Shown: in pieces, positions 27,519 to 36,164 of the stretch | Position numbering within the stretch: position 1 is the stretch's first letter | Layout: each line of letters opens with the position of its first letter | Source of the DNA: Asaia bogorensis | Lineage (GTDB): Bacteria; Pseudomonadota; Alphaproteobacteria; Acetobacterales; Acetobacteraceae | Reading direction: 5' to 3' | Assembly (NCBI RefSeq): GCF_900465345.1 | Contig: NZ_UEGO01000031.1 | Coordinates: 186,001-250,000, forward strand | Length of the DNA: 64,000 nucleotides | The notes under the pieces: model-generated | The model's input: only the letters and a program-made list of their open reading frames with translations | Database searches by the model: none | Told to the model about the DNA's origin: nothing | Position numbers and translations under genes: made by a program

Positions 27519-28294
27519 TGAGCGACAACGAGACCGTCATCCTGCAGCAGATCCACGATGATCCCACCGTGCAGACAGGACTGATCGCGCACGGCATCGG
27601 CAAGAGCTACAAGAAGCGCCAGGTGGTCCGAAACGTCTCGATCCAGGTGCAGCGTGGCGAGGCCGTCGGCCTTCTGGGGCCAAACGGTGCAGGCAAGACG
27701 ACGAGCTTTTATATGATTGTGGGTCTGGTTCAGCCTGACACAGGGACCATCACCCTCGATGGCGCCGATATTACCCAGCTGCCCATGTATCGTCGTGCAC
27801 GGCTCGGTATTGGCTATCTCCCCCAGGAAGCCAGCATTTTCCGCGGCCTCAATGTCGAGCAGAACATTCTCGCGGCGCTGGAAGTGGTCGAGCCCGATTA
27901 TGACCGACGTCAGACCATGCTGGATGGGCTGCTGGCCGAGTTCGGTATATCGCATCTGCGTCACTCGCCCTCTCTGGCCCTCTCAGGCGGCGAACGACGC
28001 CGTCTTGAAATTGCCCGCGCCCTCGCCAGCCAGCCGAACTACATTCTGCTTGATGAACCTCTGGCCGGTATCGACCCTATTGCCGTGGGTGAAATCCGCG
28101 ATCTGGTGTCCCACCTCAAGGACCGCGGCATCGGCGTGCTGATTACAGATCATAACGTTCGCGAAACCCTTGAGGTCATCGACCGGGCCTATATCATGCA
28201 CTCGGGTCAGGTGCTGATGGAAGGCATCCCCGAGGAGATCGTGGCCAATGAGGACGTACGACGCGTCTATCTGGGAGAAAATTTCTCCCTCTGA
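27518..28294 (+). CDS. lptB: LPS export ABC transporter ATP-binding protein
   Basis: A 258-residue ATPase with Walker A GPNGAGKT (residues 54-61), signature LSGGERRR, Walker B YILLDEP and the H-loop in ITDHNV, all intact. It powers LPS extraction from the inner membrane together with LptF/G. I take ATG 27518, which shares one base with the lptA stop, over TTG 27515. The first 20 residues are a short extension compared with E. coli LptB (241 residues). rpoN follows after 6 bp. Confidence 0.97.
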   Translation: MSDNETVILQQIHDDPTVQTGLIAHGIGKSYKKRQVVRNVSIQVQRGEAVGLLGPNGAGKTTSFYMIVGLVQPDTGTITLDGADITQLPMYRRARLGIGYLPQEASIFRGLNVEQNILAALEVVEPDYDRRQTMLDGLLAEFGISHLRHSPSLALSGGERRRLEIARALASQPNYILLDEPLAGIDPIAVGEIRDLVSHLKDRGIGVLITDHNVRETLEVIDRAYIMHSGQVLMEGIPEEIVANEDVRRVYLGENFSL

Positions 28295-28300
28295 GTCCTG

Positions 28301-29728
28301 ATGGCGCGCCTCTCGCTTCAGGCGCGTCAGACCGCCGGTCTTGTCATGACCGCGGAGTTGCAGCAGGCGATCGGCCTGTTGCAGCTTTCGAACCATGAAT
28401 TGCTGGCCGAACTCTCTCTTTTGGCCGAAGCCAATCCGCTCCTGCTTGTCAGCCCCCCTGCGGGAGAAGCCGGCAGCACGGAACCCGACACAATGACCCA
28501 CCCGGACTGGCGGGATGGCGATCTGCCGGGCGATCTCGAGCCTGATGCCAGTGACTGGCGCGATGCCGCCTCCTGGGATGATGACCCCATTCTTCGTCAT
28601 GGCGTGTACGACAGTGACGAACTGACCAACCGTGAGCCATCGGCCCCTGCTCCGACACGCCTTGACCAGTTTCTCTGGCAGATCAACGAGGCCTTCGCGC
28701 AGCCCGCCGAGCGTCATATTGCTCTGACCCTGCTCGACGCGATGGATGAATCGGGACGCCTTGATACCCCGATACCCGATCTCGCTGCAATGACCGGCGC
28801 AGCGGTGGAAAGCATTGAGCAGGTGCGCGGTATCATGCTGCTTTTCGAGCCAGCCGGGTGTTTTGCCACGTCACTGGCTGAATGCCTCGCCGCACAGTTC
28901 AAAGCGCGGAACCGTCATGATCCCGCGGTTGCGACGCTAATGGGTCATCTCGACTGGCTCGCCCGAGGCGAGCATGAGCGCCTGCAAAAAGCCTGTGGCC
29001 TCGACAGCCAGGACTATGCCGAGCTGTTGCAGGAATTACGGAGCTGCGATCCCAGACCCGGTGCGGGCCTTGAGCCCCCGCCTCCCGAGCCCGCGCCGGA
29101 TCTGTTCATTCATCTCGTTGAGGGAGAGCCGATTGTTGCGCTCAACGAGGCCACATGGCCGGGGCTGACGATTGATGAACGCCTGTACAACCGGTTACAG
29201 ACCGCTGATCGCGAAGCCCGTGGCTGGGCTCAGGAAAAAAAGCAGGAGGCGCAAAATCTGTTACGCGCTGTCGAGCAGCGTGCCCGCTCGCTTCTGCTGA
29301 TCTGCACCGCAATCGCGCGTCATCAGATCCTGTTCCTGCATGACGGTATCGACGCCCTGCGCCCTCTGACTCTGGCCCGCATTGCCGAGGTGACGGGGCT
29401 TCATGAAAGCACCGTCAGTCGCGTCACAGCGACACGCATGATCGGCACGCCGCATGGTGTTGTTCCTTTGCGGCGGTTCTTTTCCACCGGACTGGGCGAT
29501 GAATCGGACCAGACGAGTGCCGAGGCGATCAAGAACCGGATCAGGCAAGTCGTTTCAGCCGAGACCGCTGAGGCGATCCTGTCCGATGAGGCAATTACCC
29601 TAATGCTTCAGCAAAGCGGTATCGCCATCCAGCGACGCACAGTGGCCAAATATCGTGAGGCGCTTGGCATTGCAGGATCGGCGCAGAGGCGCCGGGATTT
29701 TCGCATGAGAGCCCGAATGGCGTCGTAA
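28301..29728 (+). CDS. rpoN: RNA polymerase sigma-54 factor
   Basis: A 475-residue sigma-54. The N-terminal glutamine- and leucine-rich activator-interaction region (LQQAIGLLQLSNHELLAEL) is followed by an acidic linker (residues about 60-115), the core-binding domain, the helix-turn-helix (LHESTVSRVT) and the C-terminal RpoN box, here QRRTVAKYRE instead of the canonical ARRTVAKYR. It directs transcription from -24/-12 promoters with an AAA+ activator. The location after lptB is the classical one. The usual followers hpf and ptsN are missing; ridA converges instead, 68 bp away. Confidence 0.95.
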   Translation: MARLSLQARQTAGLVMTAELQQAIGLLQLSNHELLAELSLLAEANPLLLVSPPAGEAGSTEPDTMTHPDWRDGDLPGDLEPDASDWRDAASWDDDPILRHGVYDSDELTNREPSAPAPTRLDQFLWQINEAFAQPAERHIALTLLDAMDESGRLDTPIPDLAAMTGAAVESIEQVRGIMLLFEPAGCFATSLAECLAAQFKARNRHDPAVATLMGHLDWLARGEHERLQKACGLDSQDYAELLQELRSCDPRPGAGLEPPPPEPAPDLFIHLVEGEPIVALNEATWPGLTIDERLYNRLQTADREARGWAQEKKQEAQNLLRAVEQRARSLLLICTAIARHQILFLHDGIDALRPLTLARIAEVTGLHESTVSRVTATRMIGTPHGVVPLRRFFSTGLGDESDQTSAEAIKNRIRQVVSAETAEAILSDEAITLMLQQSGIAIQRRTVAKYREALGIAGSAQRRRDFRMRARMAS

Positions 29729-29796
29729 CGCGTTGCTCGCACCCCCATGCTGCGTCGCCTGGCGCAAGCATAGGGTGAACGAACGGGGATGGCCGC

Positions 29797-30159
29797 TTAG
29801 ATGGCGGCGATAGCTGTGATCTCGACAGCCCATTGCGGATCGACAAGACGCGTCTCGACTGTCGCCCGTGCCGGTTTGTGATCGTGATCCAGCCAGGCAT
29901 CCCAGGCGCGATTCATCGCATCGATTTCGGTAATATCCGTCAGATAGACCTGCACCGAGAGGAGCTTTGTCTTGTCCGTGCCCGCCTCGGTCAGAAGCAC
30001 ATCGATCTGACGCAGGATATCGGCAGTCTGGCCCTCGGTATCGAGCGACGCATCATCCGCAACCTGTCCTGCCAGATAGAGTGTATTGCCATGACGCACC
30101 GCGCCACTCAGACGGTGTTCCTCAGCATAGCGCTGAATGGTGTCAGGCGTGGTAGTCAT
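29797..30159 (-). CDS. RidA/YjgF-family enamine/imine deaminase
   Basis: A 120-residue single-domain protein of the Rid family, with the substrate-carboxylate-binding Arg in KPARATVE and the C-terminal VEITAIA strand. RidA members hydrolyse reactive enamines and imines released by PLP enzymes; this one belongs to the broader Rid group and its exact substrate is unknown. It is the third gene of the hsp20-DUF1150-ridA set, starting 2 bp after the DUF1150 stop. It converges on rpoN. The 68-bp gap holds an imperfect hairpin (CCCATGCT/AGCATaGGG) with no T-run. Confidence 0.88.
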   Translation of the reverse strand: MTTTPDTIQRYAEEHRLSGAVRHGNTLYLAGQVADDASLDTEGQTADILRQIDVLLTEAGTDKTKLLSVQVYLTDITEIDAMNRAWDAWLDHDHKPARATVETRLVDPQWAVEITAIAAI

Positions 30160-30161
30160 GG

Positions 30162-30416
30162 TCAGTGTACCCAGGCCGGAATCATTTCATGGTCGACAAT
30201 GGCTTCGAAGGCGCTCGAACGGTCTTCCGCCAGCGCCATCGGGGTGCCATCCGCCGCGTGGATCGCAAAGGCAGCCTCGCCCTCGTAAACCACGGGTTTG
30301 ACATAGGCGACATGGCTCATCCCGAACGCCTTCAGATCGTCATGCGACATGCGGCGCAGATCGGCAACCGGGGCGGGTGCGTCATTTCCGGCGTCATCGC
30401 GCGTGTTTTTTCTCAT
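30162..30416 (-). CDS. DUF1150 family protein
   Basis: An 84-residue protein matching DUF1150, small alphaproteobacterial proteins that usually sit directly beside an hsp20 gene. The conserved core MSHVAYVKPV...FAIHAADGTPMALA is present. No signal peptide or membrane segment is seen. The function is unknown. Its location between the small heat-shock protein and RidA suggests co-expression during heat or protein stress. Confidence 0.87.
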   Translation of the reverse strand: MRKNTRDDAGNDAPAPVADLRRMSHDDLKAFGMSHVAYVKPVVYEGEAAFAIHAADGTPMALAEDRSSAFEAIVDHEMIPAWVH

Positions 30417-30500
30417 CGCTTTTCTCTCTTTTCAGCCCAATACCATGACAGTGCCGGGCTGGTCATCTCGCCAGTTGCCCGAATAAGGCACTGATCGCCC

Positions 30501-30998
30501 TCAATCGTCGTCAAGATCGCGTATGGCGCGGGTGCGACGGGGTTTGGGCATTTCGATATGGGTGGCACGAGTCACACCCGTCTCGCGACGCCCGGCGCTG
30601 ATCTCGATACGCTTGACCCGCACTTCGGGCTGGGGGCGGAACAGGTCAATGTAGAGCAGGCCGTTATCAAGCCAGGCCTCACCAATCTCGATGTTCTCGG
30701 CCAGAACAAACGCCTTCTGGAACTGACGCGCCGCAATACCACGATGCAGGAACACACGCCCCTGACTGTCATCGGTCTGACGGCCACGAATGACCAGCTG
30801 GTTATCTTCCTGCGTGATGTGCAGATCGTCCATCACGAACCCGGCTACGGCCAGCGTGATACGCAGGGTGGTCTGGTTCAACTGCTCAATATTATAGGGG
30901 GGATAGCCATCAGAGGCTGTTTTCGAGGCCCGTTCGAGCATCTGCTCCAGATGGTCGAAACCGAGAAACATGGGTGACGTAAACAGACGGCCTGACAT
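30501..30998 (-). CDS. Small heat-shock protein, Hsp20/IbpA family
   Basis: A 165-residue chaperone with an alpha-crystallin domain at about residues 35-130. YPPYNIEQ opens the domain, as in IbpA, and LLYIDLFRP corresponds to the GVL-type strand. The tail is basic and then acidic (ends DLDDD). Small Hsps hold unfolding proteins in an ATP-independent way for later refolding. The ATG 30998 has a strong GGAGGAGG ribosome binding site that is part of a hairpin resembling a ROSE RNA thermometer (see 31002-31058). It leads the set with DUF1150 and ridA. Confidence 0.93.
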   Translation of the reverse strand: MSGRLFTSPMFLGFDHLEQMLERASKTASDGYPPYNIEQLNQTTLRITLAVAGFVMDDLHITQEDNQLVIRGRQTDDSQGRVFLHRGIAARQFQKAFVLAENIEIGEAWLDNGLLYIDLFRPQPEVRVKRIEISAGRRETGVTRATHIEMPKPRRTRAIRDLDDD

Positions 30999-31001
30999 GC
31001 A

Positions 31002-31058
31002 GCCTCCTCCATGAGCGAGACGGTAACAGGATCCAGCCCTTGGTTGCGGCGCCGGATC
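31002..31058 (-). promoter_or_regulatory. ROSE-like RNA thermometer in the hsp20 leader
   Basis: In the minus-strand leader the hsp20 Shine-Dalgarno GGAGGAGG pairs with GTCTCGCTC in an 8-bp hairpin (31002-31021) that has one unpaired G and the loop ATG. The anti-SD strand contains TCGCT, matching the U(U/C)GCU element of ROSE thermometers, and the bulged G sits within it, as in ROSE. A second, more stable hairpin (GATCCGGC with GCTGGATC, 31030-31058) lies just upstream, giving the stacked-hairpin layout of that class. ROSE elements are known upstream of small heat-shock genes in alphaproteobacteria. Melting at high temperature would free the ribosome binding site. Confidence 0.65.
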
Positions 31059-31187
31059 ACTTTCCCGATATGGTCATGTTTGGTGCGTGGTGCAAGCAAG
31101 AGCCCCTGCAGGAATTGCCGTTCTTTGAGGTTTATGCCCCGTTTAGAACTGGTTTTCCGGCACCTGACCGATTACATCCGCTCCATC

Positions 31188-31733
31188 ATGACAGCGCTCT
31201 CCTTCCTCCCGGACATCGAGTCCATTACGCCCACGCCCATCCTCGTTGCGCCGCAGCCCGTGCTGCGGGCGGTCGCCCGTGAGGTCACGGCTGACGACAT
31301 GGCTCTCGTCAAGTCCCACCTGCCGGGCATGTTCTCTGCCATGTACAAGGCGCCGGGTATCGGCCTTGCTGCCCCGCAGATCGGTCTGGGCCTGCGTTTT
31401 GCGCTCGTCGATGTGGCCGATGAGGGCGAGCGCAACCCGATGGTGCTCATCAACCCCGAAATCATCGAGGAATCCGAGCAGCTCGCCGCCCGCGAGGAAG
31501 GCTGCCTCTCCCTGCCCAACCAGTATGCAGAAGTCATCCGCCCCCTGAGCGTGCGGATGCGCTATCGCAATCTCGAGGGTGAAGTGATCGAGATGGAGGC
31601 CGATGACCTGCTGGCCACCTGCCTTCAGCACGAAATCGACCATCTCGACGGTATCCTGTTCGTCGACCACCTTTCCAAGCTCAAGCGCAACATGATCATG
31701 CGCCGCCTCGCCAAGGAACAGAAAGGCCGCTGA
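31188..31733 (+). CDS. def: Peptide deformylase
   Basis: A 181-residue type I deformylase with all three motifs: GIGLAAPQ (residues 57-64), EGCLSLP with metal ligand Cys106, and QHEIDH with His148, Glu149 and His152. It removes the formyl group from nascent N-terminal methionine at the ribosome exit. I take ATG 31188, which places the motifs at the usual distances; the frame extends upstream to 31011 through the hsp20 leader, which is unlikely to be coding. It is followed by fmt after 4 bp, the classical def-fmt pair. Confidence 0.95.
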   Translation: MTALSFLPDIESITPTPILVAPQPVLRAVAREVTADDMALVKSHLPGMFSAMYKAPGIGLAAPQIGLGLRFALVDVADEGERNPMVLINPEIIEESEQLAAREEGCLSLPNQYAEVIRPLSVRMRYRNLEGEVIEMEADDLLATCLQHEIDHLDGILFVDHLSKLKRNMIMRRLAKEQKGR

Positions 31734-31737
31734 AACC

Positions 31738-32664
31738 ATGCGTCTGGTGTTTATGGGCACGCCTGATTTCTCGGTGCCGGTTCTCAAGGCGCTGATCGCA
31801 GCCGGGCATGAGGTCGTGCAGGTCTATACCCAGCCCCCGCGCCCGGCCGGGCGCGGCAAAGCGCTGCGCCCCTCACCCGTTCAGAGCGCAGCCGAGGCCG
31901 AGGGCATCGCCGTGCGCTCCCCTGTCAGGATCCGGCAGAATGAGGATGAACTCGCTTTTTTCGAGTCACTTCAGGCTGATTGCGCCATTGTGGTCGCCTA
32001 TGGGCTGATCCTGCCCCAGCGTATGCTCAATGCCCCGAAACTGGGCTGCCTCAATATCCACGCAAGCCTGCTGCCGCGCTGGCGGGGCGCCTCGCCCATC
32101 CAGTCAGCCATCCTGTCTGGTGATCGCCGCTCGGGCGTGTCGATCATGCAGATGGATGCGGGGCTGGACACCGGGGATGTGCTCGCAGAGGCCGCTGTGG
32201 ATCTGTCCCCCTCCGAAACCGCCTCAACGCTGCATGATCGCCTCAGCTTTCTGGGTGCGGAACTGCTGCTCGAGACGCTGCGCCGTCCCTTTGCTCCGGT
32301 TCCGCAGCCTGAACAGGGCGTGACCTACGCCGAGAAACTCACCCGCGAGACAGGCCGCATCGACTGGAACCAGCCTGCGACGATCATCGACCGCCAGATA
32401 CGCGGTCTGACGCCCTGGCCGGGTGCCTTCACCACACAGGACGGGACTGTGCTCAAGATCGGTGAGGCAGAGCTTGTCCCGCTTGCAGCTTCAGGTGGGG
32501 CGAATGTACCGGCTGGCACAGTTCTGGATGATGCGCTGACGGTACAATGCGGTGACGATGCCCTGCAGATTTTGCGGCTCCAGCGCCCCGGCAAGGCGAT
32601 GATGAACGCGACCGATTATCTGCGTGGCACCCCCATGCCGAAAGGCACGCGCCTTGGGCAGTGA
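31738..32664 (+). CDS. fmt: Methionyl-tRNA formyltransferase
   Basis: The 308 residues match the family length (about 315). The N-terminal formyltransferase domain has MRLVFMGTPDFSVPVLKAL and the loop SLLPRWRGASPIQ, with catalytic Asn (NIHAS) and His nearby; the C-terminal OB-like domain begins around residue 205. It formylates Met-tRNAi using 10-formyl-tetrahydrofolate, providing the substrate later processed by Def. The end overlaps the truA frame. Confidence 0.96.
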   Translation: MRLVFMGTPDFSVPVLKALIAAGHEVVQVYTQPPRPAGRGKALRPSPVQSAAEAEGIAVRSPVRIRQNEDELAFFESLQADCAIVVAYGLILPQRMLNAPKLGCLNIHASLLPRWRGASPIQSAILSGDRRSGVSIMQMDAGLDTGDVLAEAAVDLSPSETASTLHDRLSFLGAELLLETLRRPFAPVPQPEQGVTYAEKLTRETGRIDWNQPATIIDRQIRGLTPWPGAFTTQDGTVLKIGEAELVPLAASGGANVPAGTVLDDALTVQCGDDALQILRLQRPGKAMMNATDYLRGTPMPKGTRLGQ

Positions 32665-33445
32665 TGAACCTGCCAGCGGATATCGCCGTTGGGCGCTCAG
32701 GATCGAATATGACGGCACGGGGCTCGTTGGCTGGCAGCGCCAGAACAATGGCGTGTCGGTGCAGGCCCTGCTGGAAGAGGCTGCATCACGCCTCGTAGGG
32801 GATGCCCCCGTCATGACGGCCACGGCGGGGCGTACCGATGCGGGGGTGCATGCTTCTTCCATGGTGGTGCAGCTCGATCTGCCGGATGACCCTCGTCTCG
32901 ACGCGAGGCAGATACGTGATGGCGTCAGCTTTCACCTCAAGCCGCATCGCGTGGCGATCCTCGAAGCGGCACAAGCGCGCCCGGGCTGGCATGCACGGTT
33001 CTCTGCCATCTCGCGTCGCTATTGCTACACCATTCTCAACCGCCCAACCCGCCCGGTGATCGACCTCAATCACGTATGGCATGTACGGCGCCCCCTCGAT
33101 GCCGGGGCGATGCATGAGGCAGCCCAGAGCCTGCTGGGACGTCATGATTTCTCGTCGTTCAGAGCGGCGTCCTGTCAGGCGAGCAGCCCGATCCGCACGC
33201 TGGACCGGCTGGACGTCACCCGCGAGGGGAATTTTGTGCGGCTGGATGTGGAAGCCCGGTCCTTTTTGCATCATCAGGTGCGCAATCTGGCGGGTTCGTT
33301 GCAGCTTGTCGGTAGCGGCCAGTGGCCGGTCAGCCGTATTCGTGACGTTCTAGAGGCCTGCGACCGGCGCGTCGCTGGCCCCACAGCCCCGCCGGACGGC
33401 CTATGCCTGATCGGTGTGGGCTACGAGCTGGACCCGTTCGCCTGA
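32624..33445 (+). CDS. truA: tRNA pseudouridine(38-40) synthase
   Basis: The product contains the TruA catalytic motif GRTDAGVHA with the nucleophilic Asp, the opening RIEYDGTGLVGWQRQ, and SFLHHQVRNLAGSL near the C-terminus. It makes pseudouridines 38 to 40 in the tRNA anticodon stem. The start is uncertain. ATG 32624 gives 273 residues but overlaps fmt by 41 bp and lacks a ribosome binding site; TTG 32654 gives 263 residues, has AAAGG 8 bases upstream and overlaps fmt by 11 bp. The family fits the shorter form slightly better. It converges with the gene ending at 33480. Confidence 0.92.
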   Translation: MAPPCRKARALGSDEPASGYRRWALRIEYDGTGLVGWQRQNNGVSVQALLEEAASRLVGDAPVMTATAGRTDAGVHASSMVVQLDLPDDPRLDARQIRDGVSFHLKPHRVAILEAAQARPGWHARFSAISRRYCYTILNRPTRPVIDLNHVWHVRRPLDAGAMHEAAQSLLGRHDFSSFRAASCQASSPIRTLDRLDVTREGNFVRLDVEARSFLHHQVRNLAGSLQLVGSGQWPVSRIRDVLEACDRRVAGPTAPPDGLCLIGVGYELDPFA

Positions 33446-33479
33446 GCCCTGCCCTGCGCGGGCGCGGGGGCTCGGGAGA

Positions 33480-34115
33480 TCAGGGATGCGGTTTGGGCAG
33501 CGGGCCCATCAATTCCTTGAGCGCGTTGTAATGCGGCGGCAGCGCAATGGCGATGAGATAGAGCGACGCCACAGCAAGGTTCACTACCACCACAAGCAGT
33601 GCCGCCTTGCCGCCCTTGAGCCCCAGGCCGGATTTGGCCACGAACCATGAGAGCCAGAACTCATAAGCCTCGATACCAATCATGATGACAGCCAGCGCAG
33701 GACGCGATGTCACGATACCGGGCATGATGATCTGCGCGATGCTCAACACCACCAGAGACAACACCATCGGCAGCCATGCTGACCACAGCAACGCCGTAGC
33801 GTAGCGTAACCAGCTCTCCGCCTTCCCCCAGACCGAAGCCAAAGCTTGCGAAACCACGAGACGCAGCAGCAGCGCCGTGATCAGGATCAGAACCTTGGTA
33901 ACCTCAGTGGCATCATATCCCTGCACGAACTGCGACAGAGCCAGAACCAGAAAAAGGGCGGCACTTGGTGCAATGGCGGATAATAAGGCTTCGGGCGTGT
34001 TGCTGAAGGAATCGATTCCTTCGGCCTTGCCCCGGCCCAGACGCACCACGCCACGAATGATCCTTGTTGCGGCACCACCAGGGGTTTCCGCCGGAGGAGT
34101 TGAACCGGGTGTCAC
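33480..34115 (-). CDS. Unknown integral membrane protein linked to dapE
   Basis: A 211-residue protein with a charged cytoplasmic N-terminus (about 40 residues) and about five hydrophobic segments, near residues 47-66, 72-95, 103-128, 135-155 and 170-195. I do not recognise the family; the layout resembles small Yip1/YIF1-like or DUF-type membrane proteins. It starts with GTG 34115, overlapping the dapE stop (GTGA), so it is translated together with DapE. Nothing in the sequence points to an enzymatic role. A function linked to lysine/meso-diaminopimelate supply or the cell envelope is only a guess from the operon. Confidence 0.72.
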   Translation of the reverse strand: MTPGSTPPAETPGGAATRIIRGVVRLGRGKAEGIDSFSNTPEALLSAIAPSAALFLVLALSQFVQGYDATEVTKVLILITALLLRLVVSQALASVWGKAESWLRYATALLWSAWLPMVLSLVVLSIAQIIMPGIVTSRPALAVIMIGIEAYEFWLSWFVAKSGLGLKGGKAALLVVVVNLAVASLYLIAIALPPHYNALKELMGPLPKPHP

Positions 34116-35242
34116 AATCCGAAGGCCTTGAGAAAATCACGATAGATCATGACGAGCATTTCCAGATCGGCAATCGACACGCATTCATCAGCCTTATGCA
34201 TGGTCGCACCGACAAGACCAAATTCAGCCACAGGACAGTAGGACGCGATAAATCGTGCATCCGACGTGCCCCCTCCCGTGTCGAGGGCAGGCACACGCCC
34301 TGTATGGCGTGCGATGACCCTGGACAGAGCCACGACAGGCGCTCCGGGCTTTGTCAGGAATGCCTCGCCACTGATGCTGGCTTCAACATGACCGGCAGGG
34401 GCATGACACGCAACCACCTCCCTGATCCAGGCCACGAGATCATCCCCCTGGTGCGCTGTATTGAACCGGATGTTCAGCAGCGCTGTGGCCTTGGCGGGAA
34501 TGACATTGGTCGCCTGATTGCCGACATCGACGCTGACGACCTGCAGCGATGATGGTGCGAAATGCTCGTTGCCCTCATCGAGCACACGGCCGGTCAGTTC
34601 ACTCAGTATCAGCAGCAGGCGATGCACCGGATTATCAGCGAGATGCGGATAGGCCACATGACCCTGCACACCCTCGACCGTGATCCAGGCATTCAGGCTG
34701 CCACGACGTCCGATCTTGATGACCTCACCCATCCGGGCGGGGTTGGTGGGCTCGCCCAGAAGACAGAAATCCGGACGATGCCCATGCGCCACCATCCAGG
34801 GGAGGACTTCTTTTGTGCCGTGCAGTGCCGGCCCTTCCTCGTCCCCTGTAATCAGAAAGCTGACAGACCCCTTTAGAGGGCGCTCGGCGAGCAACGAGGC
34901 GACAGCTGCGACAAAGGCGGCGATGCCGCCCTTCATGTCGGCAATACCACGCCCGTAGAGCATGCCTTCAGCGTGCTGGGCACCGAACGGGTCATGCACC
35001 CAGCCTGGGCCAGGCGGAACAACGTCAGTGTGCCCTGCAAAGCAGAGATGCGGCCCCGACGCGCCAAGCCGTGCAAAGAGATTGGGCGTGCGCTCGCCCT
35101 CCGGGCCGCAATCGACCCGCTCGCAGGTAAAGCCCATCCCCTCAAGCGTGCGGGAAAGGACATCCATAGCCCCGTCATCCGCCGGGGTTACGGAACGGCA
35201 GGCAATCAGCTGGCCCGCCAGGGTCACGGCATCGACCGACAC
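34112..35242 (-). CDS. dapE: Succinyl-diaminopimelate desuccinylase
   Basis: This 376-residue M20-family metallohydrolase has the zinc-ligand motifs AGHTDVVPPG, GRGIADMKGG and TGDEEGPA, plus the dimerisation domain in the middle. It hydrolyses N-succinyl-LL-diaminopimelate to LL-DAP and succinate in lysine and peptidoglycan precursor synthesis. The GTG start at 35242 lies 2 bp after the dapD stop. The following membrane-protein gene overlaps its stop. Confidence 0.96.
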   Translation of the reverse strand: MSVDAVTLAGQLIACRSVTPADDGAMDVLSRTLEGMGFTCERVDCGPEGERTPNLFARLGASGPHLCFAGHTDVVPPGPGWVHDPFGAQHAEGMLYGRGIADMKGGIAAFVAAVASLLAERPLKGSVSFLITGDEEGPALHGTKEVLPWMVAHGHRPDFCLLGEPTNPARMGEVIKIGRRGSLNAWITVEGVQGHVAYPHLADNPVHRLLLILSELTGRVLDEGNEHFAPSSLQVVSVDVGNQATNVIPAKATALLNIRFNTAHQGDDLVAWIREVVACHAPAGHVEASISGEAFLTKPGAPVVALSRVIARHTGRVPALDTGGGTSDARFIASYCPVAEFGLVGATMHKADECVSIADLEMLVMIYRDFLKAFGL

Positions 35243-35244
35243 GA

Positions 35245-36075
35245 TCAGTCGCGCAGCAATTCGTTGATCGAGGTCTTGGAGCGCGTGCGCTCATCCACCC
35301 GCTTGACGATGACGGCGCAGGCCAGATGCGGCGCATCGGGGGTACGACCTGGCAGCGTGCCCGGCACGACTACGGAATAGGCGGGCACACGACCCATAAA
35401 GATCTCGCCGGTGGCACGATCGACAATCTTGGTGGAAGCGCCAATGAACACGCCCATGGAGAGCACGGAGCCGCGCTCGACAACCACCCCTTCGGCCACT
35501 TCGGAACGCGCGCCGATGAAACAATCATCCTCGATGATCACAGGTGCCGCCTGGAGCGGCTCAAGCACACCGCCAATACCGGCACCGCCGCTGATATGCA
35601 CATTCTTGCCGATCTGGGCGCAGGAGCCCACCGTCGCCCATGTGTCGACCATCGTGCCGCTATCCACACGCGCGCCAACATTGACGAAGCTTGGCATCAG
35701 CACCACGCCGGGAGCGATATAGGCAGAGCGACGCACGATGGCGCCCGGCACAGCGCGGAACCCTGCCTCGGCGAAGCGGAACTGATCCCAGCCGTCGAAC
35801 TTCAGGGGGACCTTGTCAAAACCGGGAACGCCCCCGCAGGCGCGTTCGGCCACGCGGCTATCCGTGATGCGGAAGGAGAGCAGTACCGCTTTCTTGAGCC
35901 ACTCATGGACAACCCAGCCGCCGTCCCTGGGTTCCGCCACGCGCAGCTTGCCCTCATCGAGGGATGTCAGGGCCAGTTCAATCGCCTCACGCGCCTCGCC
36001 TTCCGTATGGGCGTTGAGCGTCTCACGACGCTCCCACAAGGAGTCGATCACGGTGCGCAGATCTGAAACAGGCAT
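35245..36075 (-). CDS. dapD: Tetrahydrodipicolinate N-succinyltransferase
   Basis: A 276-residue left-handed beta-helix transferase with hexapeptide repeats in the middle (residues about 110-210), including [24 protein letters not shown], diagnostic for DapD. It transfers succinyl from CoA to tetrahydrodipicolinate, two steps before DapE. The gene order dapD-dapE puts two steps of the same pathway in one unit. It diverges from the GGDEF-like gene across 212 bp that contain the TTAA-N7-TTAA site. Confidence 0.97.
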   Translation of the reverse strand: MPVSDLRTVIDSLWERRETLNAHTEGEAREAIELALTSLDEGKLRVAEPRDGGWVVHEWLKKAVLLSFRITDSRVAERACGGVPGFDKVPLKFDGWDQFRFAEAGFRAVPGAIVRRSAYIAPGVVLMPSFVNVGARVDSGTMVDTWATVGSCAQIGKNVHISGGAGIGGVLEPLQAAPVIIEDDCFIGARSEVAEGVVVERGSVLSMGVFIGASTKIVDRATGEIFMGRVPAYSVVVPGTLPGRTPDAPHLACAVIVKRVDERTRSKTSINELLRD

Positions 36076-36164
36076 TATCAGCCATCCTTTAGCAGGGTTA
36101 CCTAATTGAGCGGACCATGCTCAGGACGCTTCCGGAAGTCAACGAATCTTCCATGAGGGACGCA

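Noticed and set aside
29729-29796. Terminator between rpoN and ridA
   Set aside because: The CCCATGCT/AGCATAGGG pairing is imperfect and no T-run follows on either strand.
31011-31187. N-terminal extension of peptide deformylase
   Set aside because: It runs through the hsp20 leader hairpins, has no homology-like content, and ATG 31188 gives the normal deformylase length.
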